From an uncultured Pseudobutyrivibrio sp. (GTDB lineage: Bacteria > Bacillota > Clostridia > Lachnospirales > Lachnospiraceae): a DNA stretch of 64,000 nt. Both the position numbers and the translations under genes were made by a program. The DNA lies in assembly GCA_900546435.1 (NCBI GenBank), contig URCQ01000005.1, positions 1 to 64,000 of the forward strand. Direction: 5' to 3'. Below, piece by piece: positions 1-8,477 of this stretch (the stretch's first letter is position 1; each line of letters begins with the position of its first letter). The notes beneath the pieces were generated by a model. That model was not told the origin of the DNA and made no database searches. It saw only the letters and a list, made by a program, of their open reading frames with translations.

Positions 1-633
1 GCTAAGTCAGAGAAAAAAGAAAAGAAACCGAAAAAAGAGAAAAAACAAAAGGCGCCGAAGGAAAAGAAACCGAAGGTAAAAAAAGAGAGACCGCAAAGAA
101 TGCCAAAAGAGCCGGATAACTCACCAAAGATTCCAACAAAGCTTATTGTGGTATTTTTGATACTCGCAATGTCAATTGTTGTATTTGTTACCATTACGCA
201 ACATATGACAGGCTATAAATTATCTATGACTGAAGCTAGAACAGCATATAACGCAGGAGATTATTTCGCGGCGTATGAAGATTTGATGGGAATGGATTTA
301 AAAGAAGCTGACGAAGATTTATTTAAGAAATCTAGGCTGTTAGGTGATCTTCAGAAGAAAAATAAAGAATATCAGGTATTTGTAAAACGAAAAATGTATG
401 ACTTGGCGCTAGATTCCTTGGTATCCGGAGTTGCCAGATATCAGGGTAATCTGGATGAAGCAAAAACGCTTGGTATTGAGGAGGAGTATACAAAAGAAGG
501 CGATGCGCTGGTACAGCTTTTACAAGACCAATATGGCGTATCGGTTGATGATGCTGTGTCTATGTATCGGTTAAACAGAGAACAGTATTCCATAAAAATT
601 GATGAAATTGTGGAAACATTAAACTTGAACTAG
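1..633 (+). CDS. Unknown Lys-rich single-pass membrane protein (5' end outside window)
   Basis: The frame is open from base 1, so the gene begins upstream of the window; the ATG at 100 is probably internal. The visible N-terminal part (about 45 codons) is very rich in Lys, Glu and Pro. It is followed by one hydrophobic segment at about residues 48-66, and then a roughly 145-residue acidic, mostly helical tail. The layout suggests a cytoplasmic basic region, one transmembrane helix and an exported or cytoplasmic helical domain. I do not recognise a family. It ends 14 bases before hisH and could share its transcript, but nothing in the sequence links it to histidine synthesis. Confidence 0.75.
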   Translation, partial: AKSEKKEKKPKKEKKQKAPKEKKPKVKKERPQRMPKEPDNSPKIPTKLIVVFLILAMSIVVFVTITQHMTGYKLSMTEARTAYNAGDYFAAYEDLMGMDLKEADEDLFKKSRLLGDLQKKNKEYQVFVKRKMYDLALDSLVSGVARYQGNLDEAKTLGIEEEYTKEGDALVQLLQDQYGVSVDDAVSMYRLNREQYSIKIDEIVETLNLN

Positions 634-647
634 AAGAAGGAATGACT

Positions 648-1253
648 ATGATCGCAATACTCGATTATGACGCTGGCAACATTAGAAGTGTGGAAAAGGC
701 ATTACAGCATCTTGGCGAAGAAACCATATTAACCCATGATTTTCGTGAAATTCAAAAAGCGGATAAAGTGATATTACCGGGAGTAGGTGCATTTGGTGAT
801 GCAATGGAACATCTAAAACATTATGAATTGGATCGGGCAATTAAGGAAGTGGTTGCCATGGACAAACCATTTTTGGGTATCTGTCTGGGATTACAATTGC
901 TGTTTGAATCCAGTGATGAAACACCTGGAGTGGAGGGTCTTGGCATACTAAAGGGAAATATTTTGCGTATACCGGAAGAAGAAGGTTTAAAGATTCCACA
1001 TATCGGATGGAACTCATTGGAGTTTCCAAGGGAGGGACGTTTGTTCCAGGATTTACCGGCAGATCCGTATGTCTATTTTGTACATTCTTATTATTTACAG
1101 GCGCAGGAACCACAGATTGTTACAGCTACGTGCGAATATGGTGTGCAGATTCATGCCTCTGTAGAGAAAAATCAGGTATTTGCATGCCAATTTCATCCGG
1201 AAAAAAGCGGAGAAGTTGGATTAAAGATATTAAAGAATTTTGCAACATTATAA
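648..1253 (+). CDS. hisH: Imidazole glycerol phosphate synthase, glutamine amidotransferase subunit HisH
   Basis: This is the glutaminase half of IGP synthase. It makes ammonia that is channelled to HisF for the fifth step of histidine synthesis. The class I amidotransferase triad is visible: nucleophile Cys79 in GICLGLQ, and the late His-Pro-Glu in CQFHPEKSG. The length (201 aa) is normal. I prefer the ATG at 648 over the one at 642. The GAAGG at 636-640 is seven bases from 648 but only one base from 642, and HisH proteins typically begin MIAI-D-Y. hisF follows after 23 bases. The other his genes are not in the window, so the his operon is split or only its end is seen. Confidence 0.97.
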   Translation: MIAILDYDAGNIRSVEKALQHLGEETILTHDFREIQKADKVILPGVGAFGDAMEHLKHYELDRAIKEVVAMDKPFLGICLGLQLLFESSDETPGVEGLGILKGNILRIPEEEGLKIPHIGWNSLEFPREGRLFQDLPADPYVYFVHSYYLQAQEPQIVTATCEYGVQIHASVEKNQVFACQFHPEKSGEVGLKILKNFATL

Positions 1254-1276
1254 TATGCTAGAAAGTGGGATACGAA

Positions 1277-2038
1277 ATGTTTACCAAACGAATTATTCCT
1301 TGCTTAGATGTCAAAGACGGCAGAGTGGTAAAGGGCGTTAATTTTGTAGATTTAAAAGATGCAGGAGATCCGGTGGAAATCGCAGCAGCTTATGATAAGG
1401 CAGGGGCGGATGAAGTGGTCTTTTTGGATATTACAGCATCTAGTGATCATAGAAATACAGTTGTTGATATGGTGCGTCAGGTGGCTGCCAATGTATTTAT
1501 TCCATTTACAGTGGGGGGAGGCATCCGTACCGTTGAGGATTTTCGTGTCTTGCTTCGGGAAGGCGCAGATAAGATATCAATCAATTCTTCTGCAATTAAC
1601 CGCCCGGAACTGATTTCTGAAGCAGCGGACAAGTTTGGCAGTCAATGTGTGGTTGTGGCAATGGATGCCAAAAAGCGCGCAGATGGAAGTGGGTGGAATG
1701 TATATAAAAATGGTGGACGCATCGATGTAGGGTTAGATGCGATTGCCTGGGCAAAGCGTGCAGAAGCCTTAGGCGCAGGAGAAATTCTGCTGACGAGTAT
1801 GGATTGTGATGGTACAAAGGCCGGGTATGATATCGCATTGACCAGACAGATTGCGGAAGCTGTATCTATTCCGGTGATTGCCTCTGGAGGCGCAGGGACA
1901 AAAGAACATTTTTATGATGCGTTGACGGAAGGAAAAGCAGATGCGGCTTTAGCAGCATCGTTATTCCACTATAAAGAATTAGAAATTCAGGAAGTAAAGG
2001 ATTATCTGGCAGATCGTGGTGTGCCAGTCAGAAGATAA
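1277..2038 (+). CDS. hisF: Imidazole glycerol phosphate synthase cyclase subunit HisF
   Basis: This is the (beta/alpha)8-barrel cyclase that uses HisH-derived ammonia to turn PRFAR into IGP and AICAR. The start is set at ATG 1277, giving the family N-terminus MFTKRIIPCLDV with catalytic Asp11; the second catalytic Asp lies in VVAMDAKK. A GTG at 1265 would only add four residues. Phosphate-binding glycines are seen in TVGGGIRT and IASGGAG. Length is 253 aa, as usual. The AICAR it releases could feed the transformylase encoded at 4529, though the two are separate transcripts. Confidence 0.97.
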   Translation: MFTKRIIPCLDVKDGRVVKGVNFVDLKDAGDPVEIAAAYDKAGADEVVFLDITASSDHRNTVVDMVRQVAANVFIPFTVGGGIRTVEDFRVLLREGADKISINSSAINRPELISEAADKFGSQCVVVAMDAKKRADGSGWNVYKNGGRIDVGLDAIAWAKRAEALGAGEILLTSMDCDGTKAGYDIALTRQIAEAVSIPVIASGGAGTKEHFYDALTEGKADAALAASLFHYKELEIQEVKDYLADRGVPVRR

Positions 2039-2050
2039 AGGAGATGGAAC

Positions 2051-2731
2051 ATGCCTGCAATTACAAATGATTGGCTTGCCCCATTGAGTGAGGAATTTCA
2101 TAAACCATATTACAAAAAATTATATGAGACAGTTGTCGAGGAGTATAACCGCGGAACCGTATTTCCACCAGCAGATGATATTTTTAATGCGTTTCATTTG
2201 ACACCCTTATCGGATGTGAAGGTTGTGATTATCGGACAGGATCCGTATCATAATTATCATCAAGCGCATGGACTATGTTTTTCGGTACGACCGGATGTGG
2301 ATATTCCCCCATCGCTTGTAAATATTTACAAAGAGCTGCAGGATGATTTAGGTTGTTATATTCCCAACAATGGCTATCTTGTAAAATGGGCCAAACAAGG
2401 TGTATTACTTTTAAATACCGTGCTCACGGTGCGGGCACACCAGGCGAATTCTCATCAGAATATCGGATGGGAAGAGTTTACAGATGCAGTAATCCGCATT
2501 GTAGATGCGCAGGATCAACCGATTGTTTTTTTACTTTGGGGAAGACCGGCGCAGATGAAAAAGAAATTATTGACAAACAACCCGAACCATCTGATTTTAG
2601 AAGCGCCGCATCCAAGTCCGCTTTCTGCATACCGTGGTTTTTTTGGATGCAAGCATTTTTCAAAAACAAATGCATTCTTAGAAGAACATGGAATGACACC
2701 TATTGACTGGCAAATCGAGAATATAGTATAA
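2051..2731 (+). CDS. ung: Uracil-DNA glycosylase (family 1)
   Basis: It removes uracil from DNA in the first step of base excision repair. The water-activating motif GQDPYH is at residues 62-67 (catalytic Asp64). The uracil-binding and minor-groove motif HPSPLSAYRGFFGC is near the C-terminus. Its 226 aa match bacterial Ung. The ATG has the upstream AAAGGAG. It sits 12 bases behind hisF, so co-transcription is likely by position, without functional connection. A promoter for the next gene overlaps its stop codon. Confidence 0.98.
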   Translation: MPAITNDWLAPLSEEFHKPYYKKLYETVVEEYNRGTVFPPADDIFNAFHLTPLSDVKVVIIGQDPYHNYHQAHGLCFSVRPDVDIPPSLVNIYKELQDDLGCYIPNNGYLVKWAKQGVLLLNTVLTVRAHQANSHQNIGWEEFTDAVIRIVDAQDQPIVFLLWGRPAQMKKKLLTNNPNHLILEAPHPSPLSAYRGFFGCKHFSKTNAFLEEHGMTPIDWQIENIV

Positions 2732-2732
2732 T
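2703..2732 (+). promoter_or_regulatory. Sigma-A type promoter for the FliD-like gene
   Basis: TTGACT (2703-2708) and TATAAT (2727-2732) are separated by 18 bases; the -10 box overlaps the ung stop codon. A GCCGAAAC at 2778-2785 faintly resembles a flagellar sigma-D -10 box, but its upstream half is poor. Confidence 0.55.
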
Positions 2733-2840
2733 TTGTATAGAAATAGGTACATATTTGTTATATTATGAGCAAAATGTGCCGAAACAAAAAATAGAAGTAA
2801 GAAACAAACATGGATGTTTAGAATCAAAGGAGTGATGAAA

Positions 2841-3602
2841 ATGGGACTTACGGTATCGGGATATGATTCATCAAGTATTAGTACCTTGTTTTCCAGTCTG
2901 AATTCTTCAAAGAGTAATGGAATCTCGTCGCTTTCTTCTATGACAAATATGCTGGGTGAATATCATAGTATTCAATCCGGATCATATTTTAAGCTGTTAC
3001 GTTCTTATTACACACCGAAGGATGGTACAGAGGCAGCAAGTACAACGAAGAAGAATCCTGCTGAGATTACAGATAAGCAGTTGGCAGAGTGGAAAACGGA
3101 TGCTACGGAATTATCAGATGCGGCGAATGCTTTGCTGAAAAAAGGAACAGGATCTTTGTTTGCCAAAGTAGAGAAGAAAGATGCTGACGGTAAAATAACA
3201 TATGGATATGATGCAGATTCCATTTATACAGCTGTTAAAAAATTTGCGGATGCGTATAATGACATGATTGATAGCGGAGAGGAAGCGAGTCTTTCTGGCG
3301 TTCGTTCTTCTGTGACAGGAATGGAAGGGCTTACATCGTCAAATAGTGCACTTTTAAAGAGTGTTGGAATCAGCGTAAATACCAAAGGGCATCTGAGCGT
3401 GGATGAAGCTACCTTTAAAAAATCAGATATGACAGTTGCAAAATCACTGTTTCAGACCTCTGGTGGCTACGGATATCAGATTTCTGCGAAGGCATCTATG
3501 GTTAGAAGCAGTGTGATGGCAAAGGCATCCGGTGGCAGCTATACAAAGAATGGAGCAATTTCCATGAATGATTTGATGAGCACATACAATTCTTATATTT
3601 AA
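2841..3602 (+). CDS. Orphan protein with FliD C-terminal-domain-like features
   Basis: This is a 253-residue protein with a Ser-rich N-terminus and no signal peptide or membrane segment. Residues from about 130 onward look like the C-terminal part of flagellar filament cap protein FliD. There is an A-Y-N-x-M-I-D motif, then a segment resembling the FliD pattern G-I-x-V-x-x-x-G-x-L-S-x-D, followed by V-x-x-LF. I see no other FliD domain and no flagellar structural gene nearby. Start at 2841 is favoured because AGGAG at 2828-2832 is eight bases upstream; in-frame starts at 2814 and 2835 are badly spaced. It is a single-gene unit between a promoter and a terminator. The family call is inference; export or surface location is unknown. 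Confidence 0.7.
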   Translation: MGLTVSGYDSSSISTLFSSLNSSKSNGISSLSSMTNMLGEYHSIQSGSYFKLLRSYYTPKDGTEAASTTKKNPAEITDKQLAEWKTDATELSDAANALLKKGTGSLFAKVEKKDADGKITYGYDADSIYTAVKKFADAYNDMIDSGEEASLSGVRSSVTGMEGLTSSNSALLKSVGISVNTKGHLSVDEATFKKSDMTVAKSLFQTSGGYGYQISAKASMVRSSVMAKASGGSYTKNGAISMNDLMSTYNSYI

Positions 3603-3611
3603 ACTATGCAT

Positions 3612-3643
3612 AAAAGCCAGACCTTATTGAGGTTTGGCTTTTT
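3612..3643 (+). terminator. Rho-independent terminator after the FliD-like gene
   Basis: An 11-bp stem (3613-3623 with 3631-3641, one G-U pair) with a 7-base loop runs into a T tract. Confidence 0.88.
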
Positions 3644-3710
3644 ATAGTATTACTTATAAATAGAAAAGTTTTGATAAGATAAGCTAATCAATCCTATTAG
3701 GAAAATCGCA

Positions 3711-3739
3711 TAGTAAAAAAGTAAATGATGGGATATAAT
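3711..3739 (+). promoter_or_regulatory. Possible promoter of the purO-AICARFT operon
   Basis: A perfect TATAAT lies at 3734-3739, about 50 bases before purO. The -35 hexamer at the right distance (TAGTAA, 3711-3716) is poor, so an activator or a different -35 is possible. I found no clear purine riboswitch in the short leader. Confidence 0.4.
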
Positions 3740-3789
3740 GAGGATGTTGAATAAGTAATTTGATACGTAAAGTCTTTAGGAGGTTTTTC

Positions 3790-4506
3790 ATGAAAATGTT
3801 ATCATTGGAACAGGAATTGCAGGCAAATGCTTATCTTGGAAGAGGAATCGTTATTGGTAAGACACCAGACGGAACAAAGGCTGTGACAGCATATTTTATT
3901 ATGGGACGCAGCGAGAATAGCCGTAATCGTGTGTTTATAGAAGATGGAGAGGGAATTCGTACCCAGGCATTTGACCCATCAAAGTTGAGCGATCCAAGCC
4001 TGATTATCTATGCACCAGTTCGCGTGTTGGGAAATAAAACAATTGTTACAAATGGTGATCAGACAGATACGATTTATGAATTAATGGACAAACAGATGAC
4101 GTTTGAACAGTCTCTTAGAACAAGAGAGTTTGAGCCGGACGGACCAAATTATACTCCTAGAATTTCCGGCATTATGCATATTAAAGATGGAAACTATAAT
4201 TATGCAATGTCAATTTTAAAGAGCAACAATGGCAATCCGGATGCCTGCAATCGTTATACGTTTGCTTATGAGAATCCGGTGGCAGGCGAAGGCCATTTTA
4301 TCCATACATATCAGTGTGATGGAAATCCACTTCCAAGTTTTGAGGGAGAACCAAAGCTGGTTGCTATCGAAGATGACATGGATGCATTTGCGGACAAAAT
4401 CTGGAACAGCTTGAATGCTGACAATAAGGTGTCTTTGTTTGTCCGTTATATTGATATTGCAACAGGTAACTATACATCAAAAATTATTAACAAGAATCAG
4501 AAATAA
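3790..4506 (+). CDS. purO: IMP cyclohydrolase, PurO type
   Basis: It catalyses ring closure of FAICAR to IMP, the last step of de novo purine synthesis. The sequence fits the stand-alone IMP_cyclohyd family first known from archaea, not the PurH N-terminal domain: L-G-R-G-I at about residue 15, then A-Y-F-I-M-G-R-S-x-x-S-R-N-R-V. Length is 238 aa. The ATG at 3790 has TAGGAGG upstream; a TTG at 3760 would add ten unlikely residues. It lies 22 bases before the AICAR transformylase gene, and the two together replace bifunctional PurH. Confidence 0.9.
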   Translation: MKMLSLEQELQANAYLGRGIVIGKTPDGTKAVTAYFIMGRSENSRNRVFIEDGEGIRTQAFDPSKLSDPSLIIYAPVRVLGNKTIVTNGDQTDTIYELMDKQMTFEQSLRTREFEPDGPNYTPRISGIMHIKDGNYNYAMSILKSNNGNPDACNRYTFAYENPVAGEGHFIHTYQCDGNPLPSFEGEPKLVAIEDDMDAFADKIWNSLNADNKVSLFVRYIDIATGNYTSKIINKNQK

Positions 4507-4528
4507 ATAGAATACGAGGGGAAATCTT

Positions 4529-5707
4529 ATGCAGGAATTAGAATTAAAATATGGATGTAATCCAAACCAGAAACCATCACGTATTTACATGGAAGAAGGA
4601 GAATTGCCAATTAAAGTCCTTTGTGGAAAGCCAGGTTATATTAATTTCTTGGATGCTTTCAATGGATGGCAGCTGGTAAAAGAATTAAAGCAGGCAACCG
4701 GACTACCGGCAGCAACATCTTTTAAACATGTTTCACCAGCAGGAGCAGCTGTTGGATTACCACTTTCTGATGTGGAGAAAAAGATTTACTGGGTAGACGA
4801 TATGGATGTTGCATTTACACCACTTGCAAATGCATATGCACGTGCGAGAGGTGCGGATCGTATGTCTTCATTTGGTGATTTTATTTCACTGTCTGATGTT
4901 TGTGATGAGGCGACAGCACTTTTGATTAAACGAGAAGTTTCTGACGGCGTGATTGCACCAGGGTATACGGAGAAAGCGTTAGAAATTTTAAGACAGAAGA
5001 AGAACGGTAATTACAATGTGATTGAAATTGATCCAGAGTATGAACCAAAGAAATTAGAGCGCAAGGAAGTGTTTGGTATTACATTTGAACAGGGAAGAAA
5101 TGAACTTGTAATTGATGATGATTTCTTCTCAAATATTGTTACAGAAAACAAGGAATTGCCAGAACAGGCAAAAATTGACCTGACCCTTTCTATGATTACT
5201 TTGAAATATACACAGTCCAATTCTGTATGTTATGCAAAGGATGGACAGGCAATTGGAATCGGAGCAGGCCAGCAGTCACGTATCCACTGTACACGTCTGG
5301 CTGGAAGCAAGGCAGATAACTGGTGGTTACGACAATCACCACAGGTGCTTGGATTACAGTTTGTAGATGGTATCCGTCGTGCAGATCGTGATAATGCGAT
5401 TGATCTTTACATTGGTGAAGATTATATGGATGTGCTTGCAGATGGTGCATGGGAAAATATCTTCAAAGTAAAACCGGAAGTATTTACCAGAGAAGAAAAG
5501 AGAGCATGGCTGGATAAGAATACAGGAGTAGCACTTGGATCCGATGCTTTCTTCCCATTTGGAGATAATATTGAACGTGCACATAAGAGTGGCGTTTGCT
5601 ATGTGGCACAGCCAGGTGGTTCCATCCGTGATGATCATGTGATTGCTACATGCAATAAATATGGTATGACAATGGCATTTACAGGAATTCGTTTGTTCCA
5701 CCACTAA
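4529..5707 (+). CDS. purH: AICAR transformylase (stand-alone PurH C-terminal domain)
   Basis: It transfers the formyl group of 10-formyl-THF to AICAR, giving FAICAR for the PurO-type cyclohydrolase just upstream. The family's active-site signature F-K-H-V-S-P-A-G is at residues 66-73. The SNSVCYAKDGQAIGIGAGQQSR and DAFFPFGD regions are typical transformylase segments. At 392 aa it lacks the cyclohydrolase domain of bifunctional PurH, and the reading frame starts cleanly after GAGGGG, so this is an independent gene, not a truncation. It ends before a bidirectional terminator. Confidence 0.94.
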   Translation: MQELELKYGCNPNQKPSRIYMEEGELPIKVLCGKPGYINFLDAFNGWQLVKELKQATGLPAATSFKHVSPAGAAVGLPLSDVEKKIYWVDDMDVAFTPLANAYARARGADRMSSFGDFISLSDVCDEATALLIKREVSDGVIAPGYTEKALEILRQKKNGNYNVIEIDPEYEPKKLERKEVFGITFEQGRNELVIDDDFFSNIVTENKELPEQAKIDLTLSMITLKYTQSNSVCYAKDGQAIGIGAGQQSRIHCTRLAGSKADNWWLRQSPQVLGLQFVDGIRRADRDNAIDLYIGEDYMDVLADGAWENIFKVKPEVFTREEKRAWLDKNTGVALGSDAFFPFGDNIERAHKSGVCYVAQPGGSIRDDHVIATCNKYGMTMAFTGIRLFHH

Positions 5708-5736
5708 TTTTATAAAGAGATTTTATAAGAATAATG

Positions 5737-5774
5737 AAAAACACGTCATGACATTAGTCTGTGACGTGTTTTTT
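5737..5774. terminator. Bidirectional terminator between purH and tmcAL
   Basis: A 12-bp stem (5737-5748 with 5762-5773) has A-rich and T-rich outer ends, so it can work on both strands. Its right arm lies inside the last codons of tmcAL (stop at 5754-5756). Confidence 0.85.
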
Positions 5775-7004
5775 GAATTTTCTTGTATATTCATTTGGAT
5801 ATACGATGCCAGTTTTTTGTGATAATATCATGCGATAGACATCTGCTGCGAAAATATCTTTTTGGAGCATGGAAGATGCCATCGGTGAAAGAAACTGTTC
5901 TGCGTTTTTTGGCGATGTTAATATAGGAACCTGGCTTTCTTTTTTGATTGTGGAAAGAAGGGAACTTCCATGTTCATTAAAACCTAAAAGACGCAGATAC
6001 GGAATTTGTATCGTGGATGCCAGATCAGGTTGCCATGAGGTAAAATCCGACTTCTTTATGTCAAGTAAAATGTGGCATAAAACTCTTGAAATTCGGGAGT
6101 ATGCGACATCTTTTGACTTTAGTTGCGTGCAAAAAGAATGATATCCTGCATATATATGCTTGCTTTGCAAGATTTTGTTCGAAATATCAAAGGAACAGTC
6201 GGAATATGCTGTAAAATTATCGTGGGAAGATAATTCGTATTGCAGCAATAGTGATATATCCTCAGGTAAAAGATAAGCATTTTTTTGTAGTTCCTTTGTC
6301 ACAGAAGTACGAAGTATCTCTGGGATTTGCTGCAAAAGAATAGACAAATCCTGTTGCTTTTTTGGTGGATGTTCTGCAATAAAGCTGCGGATAGCTGTTG
6401 CGGATGCATGATTTGTGTGGATATCAGTGCTGTGATAATCTGCCCCATTGCGTTTGAGGCAGATGGGTGTCATGTGGCTGTGCAATTGCTGCAGTGCTTT
6501 TAAATATTCAATAGCAAGAATATTATTGGGCTGGGATAGAATAGTAGCAAAGGTATCCTGCCCGAGTGCTTCGGTGCGCGCAGCAGCAAAGGACTTTCCG
6601 GCTTGCAGTGCCAGGCGCAGCTGTTCCTGATAGGTGTTATCCTCTTTGTTTAAAAGTTGTGCGATTTGTTTTAGAGTAGCTAAATCCTCTGTTTCGCTGC
6701 CAAATAAAAGTGTATCGACAACACCGGTATTTTGTAAAAGGCAAACGCCTCCGGTTGCAAAAAGTTGTGCGCTGGCTGTTGCAAAAAGTACCGGGAGTTC
6801 AAATACAAGGTCTGCACCACATGAAAGAGCATGGCAAGCTCGCGTATATTTGTCAAAAAGAGCAGGCGTTCCACGTTGGGTAAAAGAGCCACTCATAGCA
6901 ACAATGACATAGTCAGCACCAAGTTCTTCTTTTGCGTAGCGGATCTGATAGGCATGTCCATTATGGAAAGGATTATATTCTGCAATGATACCGACAACTT
7001 TCAT
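5754..7004 (-). CDS. tmcAL: tRNA(Met) cytidine acetate ligase
   Basis: TmcAL makes N4-acetylcytidine at the wobble base of elongator tRNA-Met using acetate and ATP. The nucleotidyltransferase fold is shown by GIIAEYNPFHNGHAYQI at residues 5-21 (an HxGH-type motif), followed by MSGSFTQRG and LLFGSE. Length is 416 aa. The start has AAGGAG six bases upstream. It is divergent from ackA; both enzymes handle acetate, and this neighbourhood is common in Firmicutes, though a direct link is not shown here. The 3' end is shared with a terminator. Confidence 0.93.
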   Translation of the reverse strand: MKVVGIIAEYNPFHNGHAYQIRYAKEELGADYVIVAMSGSFTQRGTPALFDKYTRACHALSCGADLVFELPVLFATASAQLFATGGVCLLQNTGVVDTLLFGSETEDLATLKQIAQLLNKEDNTYQEQLRLALQAGKSFAAARTEALGQDTFATILSQPNNILAIEYLKALQQLHSHMTPICLKRNGADYHSTDIHTNHASATAIRSFIAEHPPKKQQDLSILLQQIPEILRTSVTKELQKNAYLLPEDISLLLQYELSSHDNFTAYSDCSFDISNKILQSKHIYAGYHSFCTQLKSKDVAYSRISRVLCHILLDIKKSDFTSWQPDLASTIQIPYLRLLGFNEHGSSLLSTIKKESQVPILTSPKNAEQFLSPMASSMLQKDIFAADVYRMILSQKTGIVYPNEYTRKFKKHVTD

Positions 7005-7035
7005 AGGGGTTCTCCTTAAAAACTTATTTGATAAA

Positions 7036-7064
7036 ACGATAGCATAAAGAGGCGATAGCTACAA
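7036..7064 (-). promoter_or_regulatory. Possible tmcAL promoter
   Basis: On the minus strand TTGTAG (7064-7059) and TATCGT (7041-7036) are 17 bases apart. The -10 is only a fair match. Confidence 0.4.
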
Positions 7065-7121
7065 GCAACAAAATTTATATGAAATATATAGATTGGACTA
7101 AAATAAATCCATACTGGTATC

Positions 7122-7150
7122 TTGTACCAAAAATTAAATGAGAGTATAAT
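7122..7150 (+). promoter_or_regulatory. ackA promoter
   Basis: TTGTAC (7122-7127), a 17-base spacer, and a perfect TATAAT (7145-7150). The predicted leader is about 50 bases. Confidence 0.8.
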
Positions 7151-7206
7151 AGAGATATATTTTGGGTTATACCAAGGAAGGAAATAAGAAAGGGAGAGAA
7201 CATAGT

Positions 7207-8403
7207 ATGAATGTTTTAGTAATTAATTGTGGAAGTTCTTCTTTAAAGTATCAGTTGATTGATTCAGAAAGTGAGTCTGTACTTGCAAAGGGGCTTTGTG
7301 AAAGAATCGGTATCGATGGCAGACTTGTATATCAAAAGACAGGATTGGATAAGGAAATTACAGAATTGGATATGCCAACACATAAGCAGGCAATCCAGTT
7401 TGTGATTGATGCCTTAATCAATGATAAGACAGGAGCCATCAAGAGTCTGGATGAAATAGATGCTGTTGGACATCGTCTCGTACATGGAGGAGAAAAGTTT
7501 GCATGTTCTGTTGTGATTACAGATGAAGTATTAAAGACAGTGGAAGAATGTAACGATCTTGCCCCACTTCATAACCCAGCGAACTTAATTGGAATTGATG
7601 CATGTAAAGAATTGATGCCAAATGTACCAATGGTAGGCGTATTTGATACAGCATTCCATCAGACAATGCCAAAGAAAGCATATCTGTACGGACTTCCATA
7701 TGAATATTATGAGAAGTATGCAGTAAGACGTTATGGTTTCCATGGAACCAGTCACAGCTTTGTTTCAAAGAGATGTGTAGAATATTTAGGAATGGATGCA
7801 AATAATTCTAAGGTGATTGTAGCACATCTTGGTAACGGAGCATCTATCAGTGCAGTTCTTAACGGAAAATGCGTGGATACTTCTATGGGTCTTACACCAC
7901 TGGAAGGACTTGTTATGGGAACACGTTCCGGTGATATTGATCCGGCAATTATGGAATTCATTGCAAAGAAAGAGAATCTTAATATCGAAGAAATGGTTAC
8001 TATTTTAAACAAGAAATCAGGTCTTTCTGGTATGACAAAGGGTGGTTCTAGTGATTTCCGTGATTTACAGGAAGAAATCAAAGCTGGTAACCAGTTAGCA
8101 GCAGATGCAGTTGAAGTATTCTGCTATCGTGTTGCAAAGTATATTGGTTCTTATGTAGCTGCTATGAATGGTGTAGATGCTATTGCATTTACAGCTGGTA
8201 TCGGAGAAAATGTTGCATTGGTTCGCCGTAAAGTATGCGAATACTTAGGCTATTTAGGAATCGAAATCAACGAGGAATTAAACCTCAAGACATTTGGTGA
8301 TGAAGTTACATTATCTACACCAGATAGTAAAGTAAAGGTATGTGTTATTCCTACAAACGAAGAACTTGCCATTGCAAGAGAGACAGTAGCACTTGTAAAA
8401 TAA
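7207..8403 (+). CDS. ackA: Acetate kinase
   Basis: It interconverts acetyl phosphate plus ADP with acetate plus ATP, the ATP-yielding step of acetate fermentation. Family landmarks are NCGSSSLK near the N-terminus, GHRLVHGG, RRYGFHGTSH, and ENVALVRRKV near the C-terminus. Start ATG 7207 gives the normal MNVLVIN beginning, 398 aa; an in-frame TTG at 7162 is rejected. SD is AAAGGGAGA. No pta gene is next to it, so phosphotransacetylase must be elsewhere. It has its own strong promoter. Confidence 0.98.
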   Translation: MNVLVINCGSSSLKYQLIDSESESVLAKGLCERIGIDGRLVYQKTGLDKEITELDMPTHKQAIQFVIDALINDKTGAIKSLDEIDAVGHRLVHGGEKFACSVVITDEVLKTVEECNDLAPLHNPANLIGIDACKELMPNVPMVGVFDTAFHQTMPKKAYLYGLPYEYYEKYAVRRYGFHGTSHSFVSKRCVEYLGMDANNSKVIVAHLGNGASISAVLNGKCVDTSMGLTPLEGLVMGTRSGDIDPAIMEFIAKKENLNIEEMVTILNKKSGLSGMTKGGSSDFRDLQEEIKAGNQLAADAVEVFCYRVAKYIGSYVAAMNGVDAIAFTAGIGENVALVRRKVCEYLGYLGIEINEELNLKTFGDEVTLSTPDSKVKVCVIPTNEELAIARETVALVK

Positions 8404-8423
8404 GAAATAACAAGAAAAAGTTG

Positions 8424-8452
8424 TTGACAGGTGCGGCTTGTCTATGTATAAT
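8424..8452 (+). promoter_or_regulatory. Consensus promoter of yceD-rpmF
   Basis: Perfect TTGACA (8424-8429), 17-base spacer and perfect TATAAT (8447-8452), one of the strongest promoters in the window, as suits a ribosomal protein gene. Confidence 0.92.
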
Positions 8453-8477
8453 AGTTTGAGTGTGAATAGGAGAGACT

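Noticed and set aside
1..99. The Lys/Glu-rich stretch as a non-coding low-complexity region
   Set aside because: It is in frame with, and continuous to, the downstream protein, so it is best read as coding.
3644..3789. Purine riboswitch or PurR box before purO
   Set aside because: No three-stem aptamer pattern and no CGAA-type PurR pair that I can recognise.
4529..5707. Truncated or frameshifted purH
   Set aside because: The frame has its own SD and starts at the transformylase domain; a PurO-type cyclohydrolase is next door, so it is a true single-domain gene.
7037..7059. Direct repeat CGATAGC before tmcAL
   Set aside because: Two seven-base copies 16 bases apart near the promoter; too short to separate from chance.
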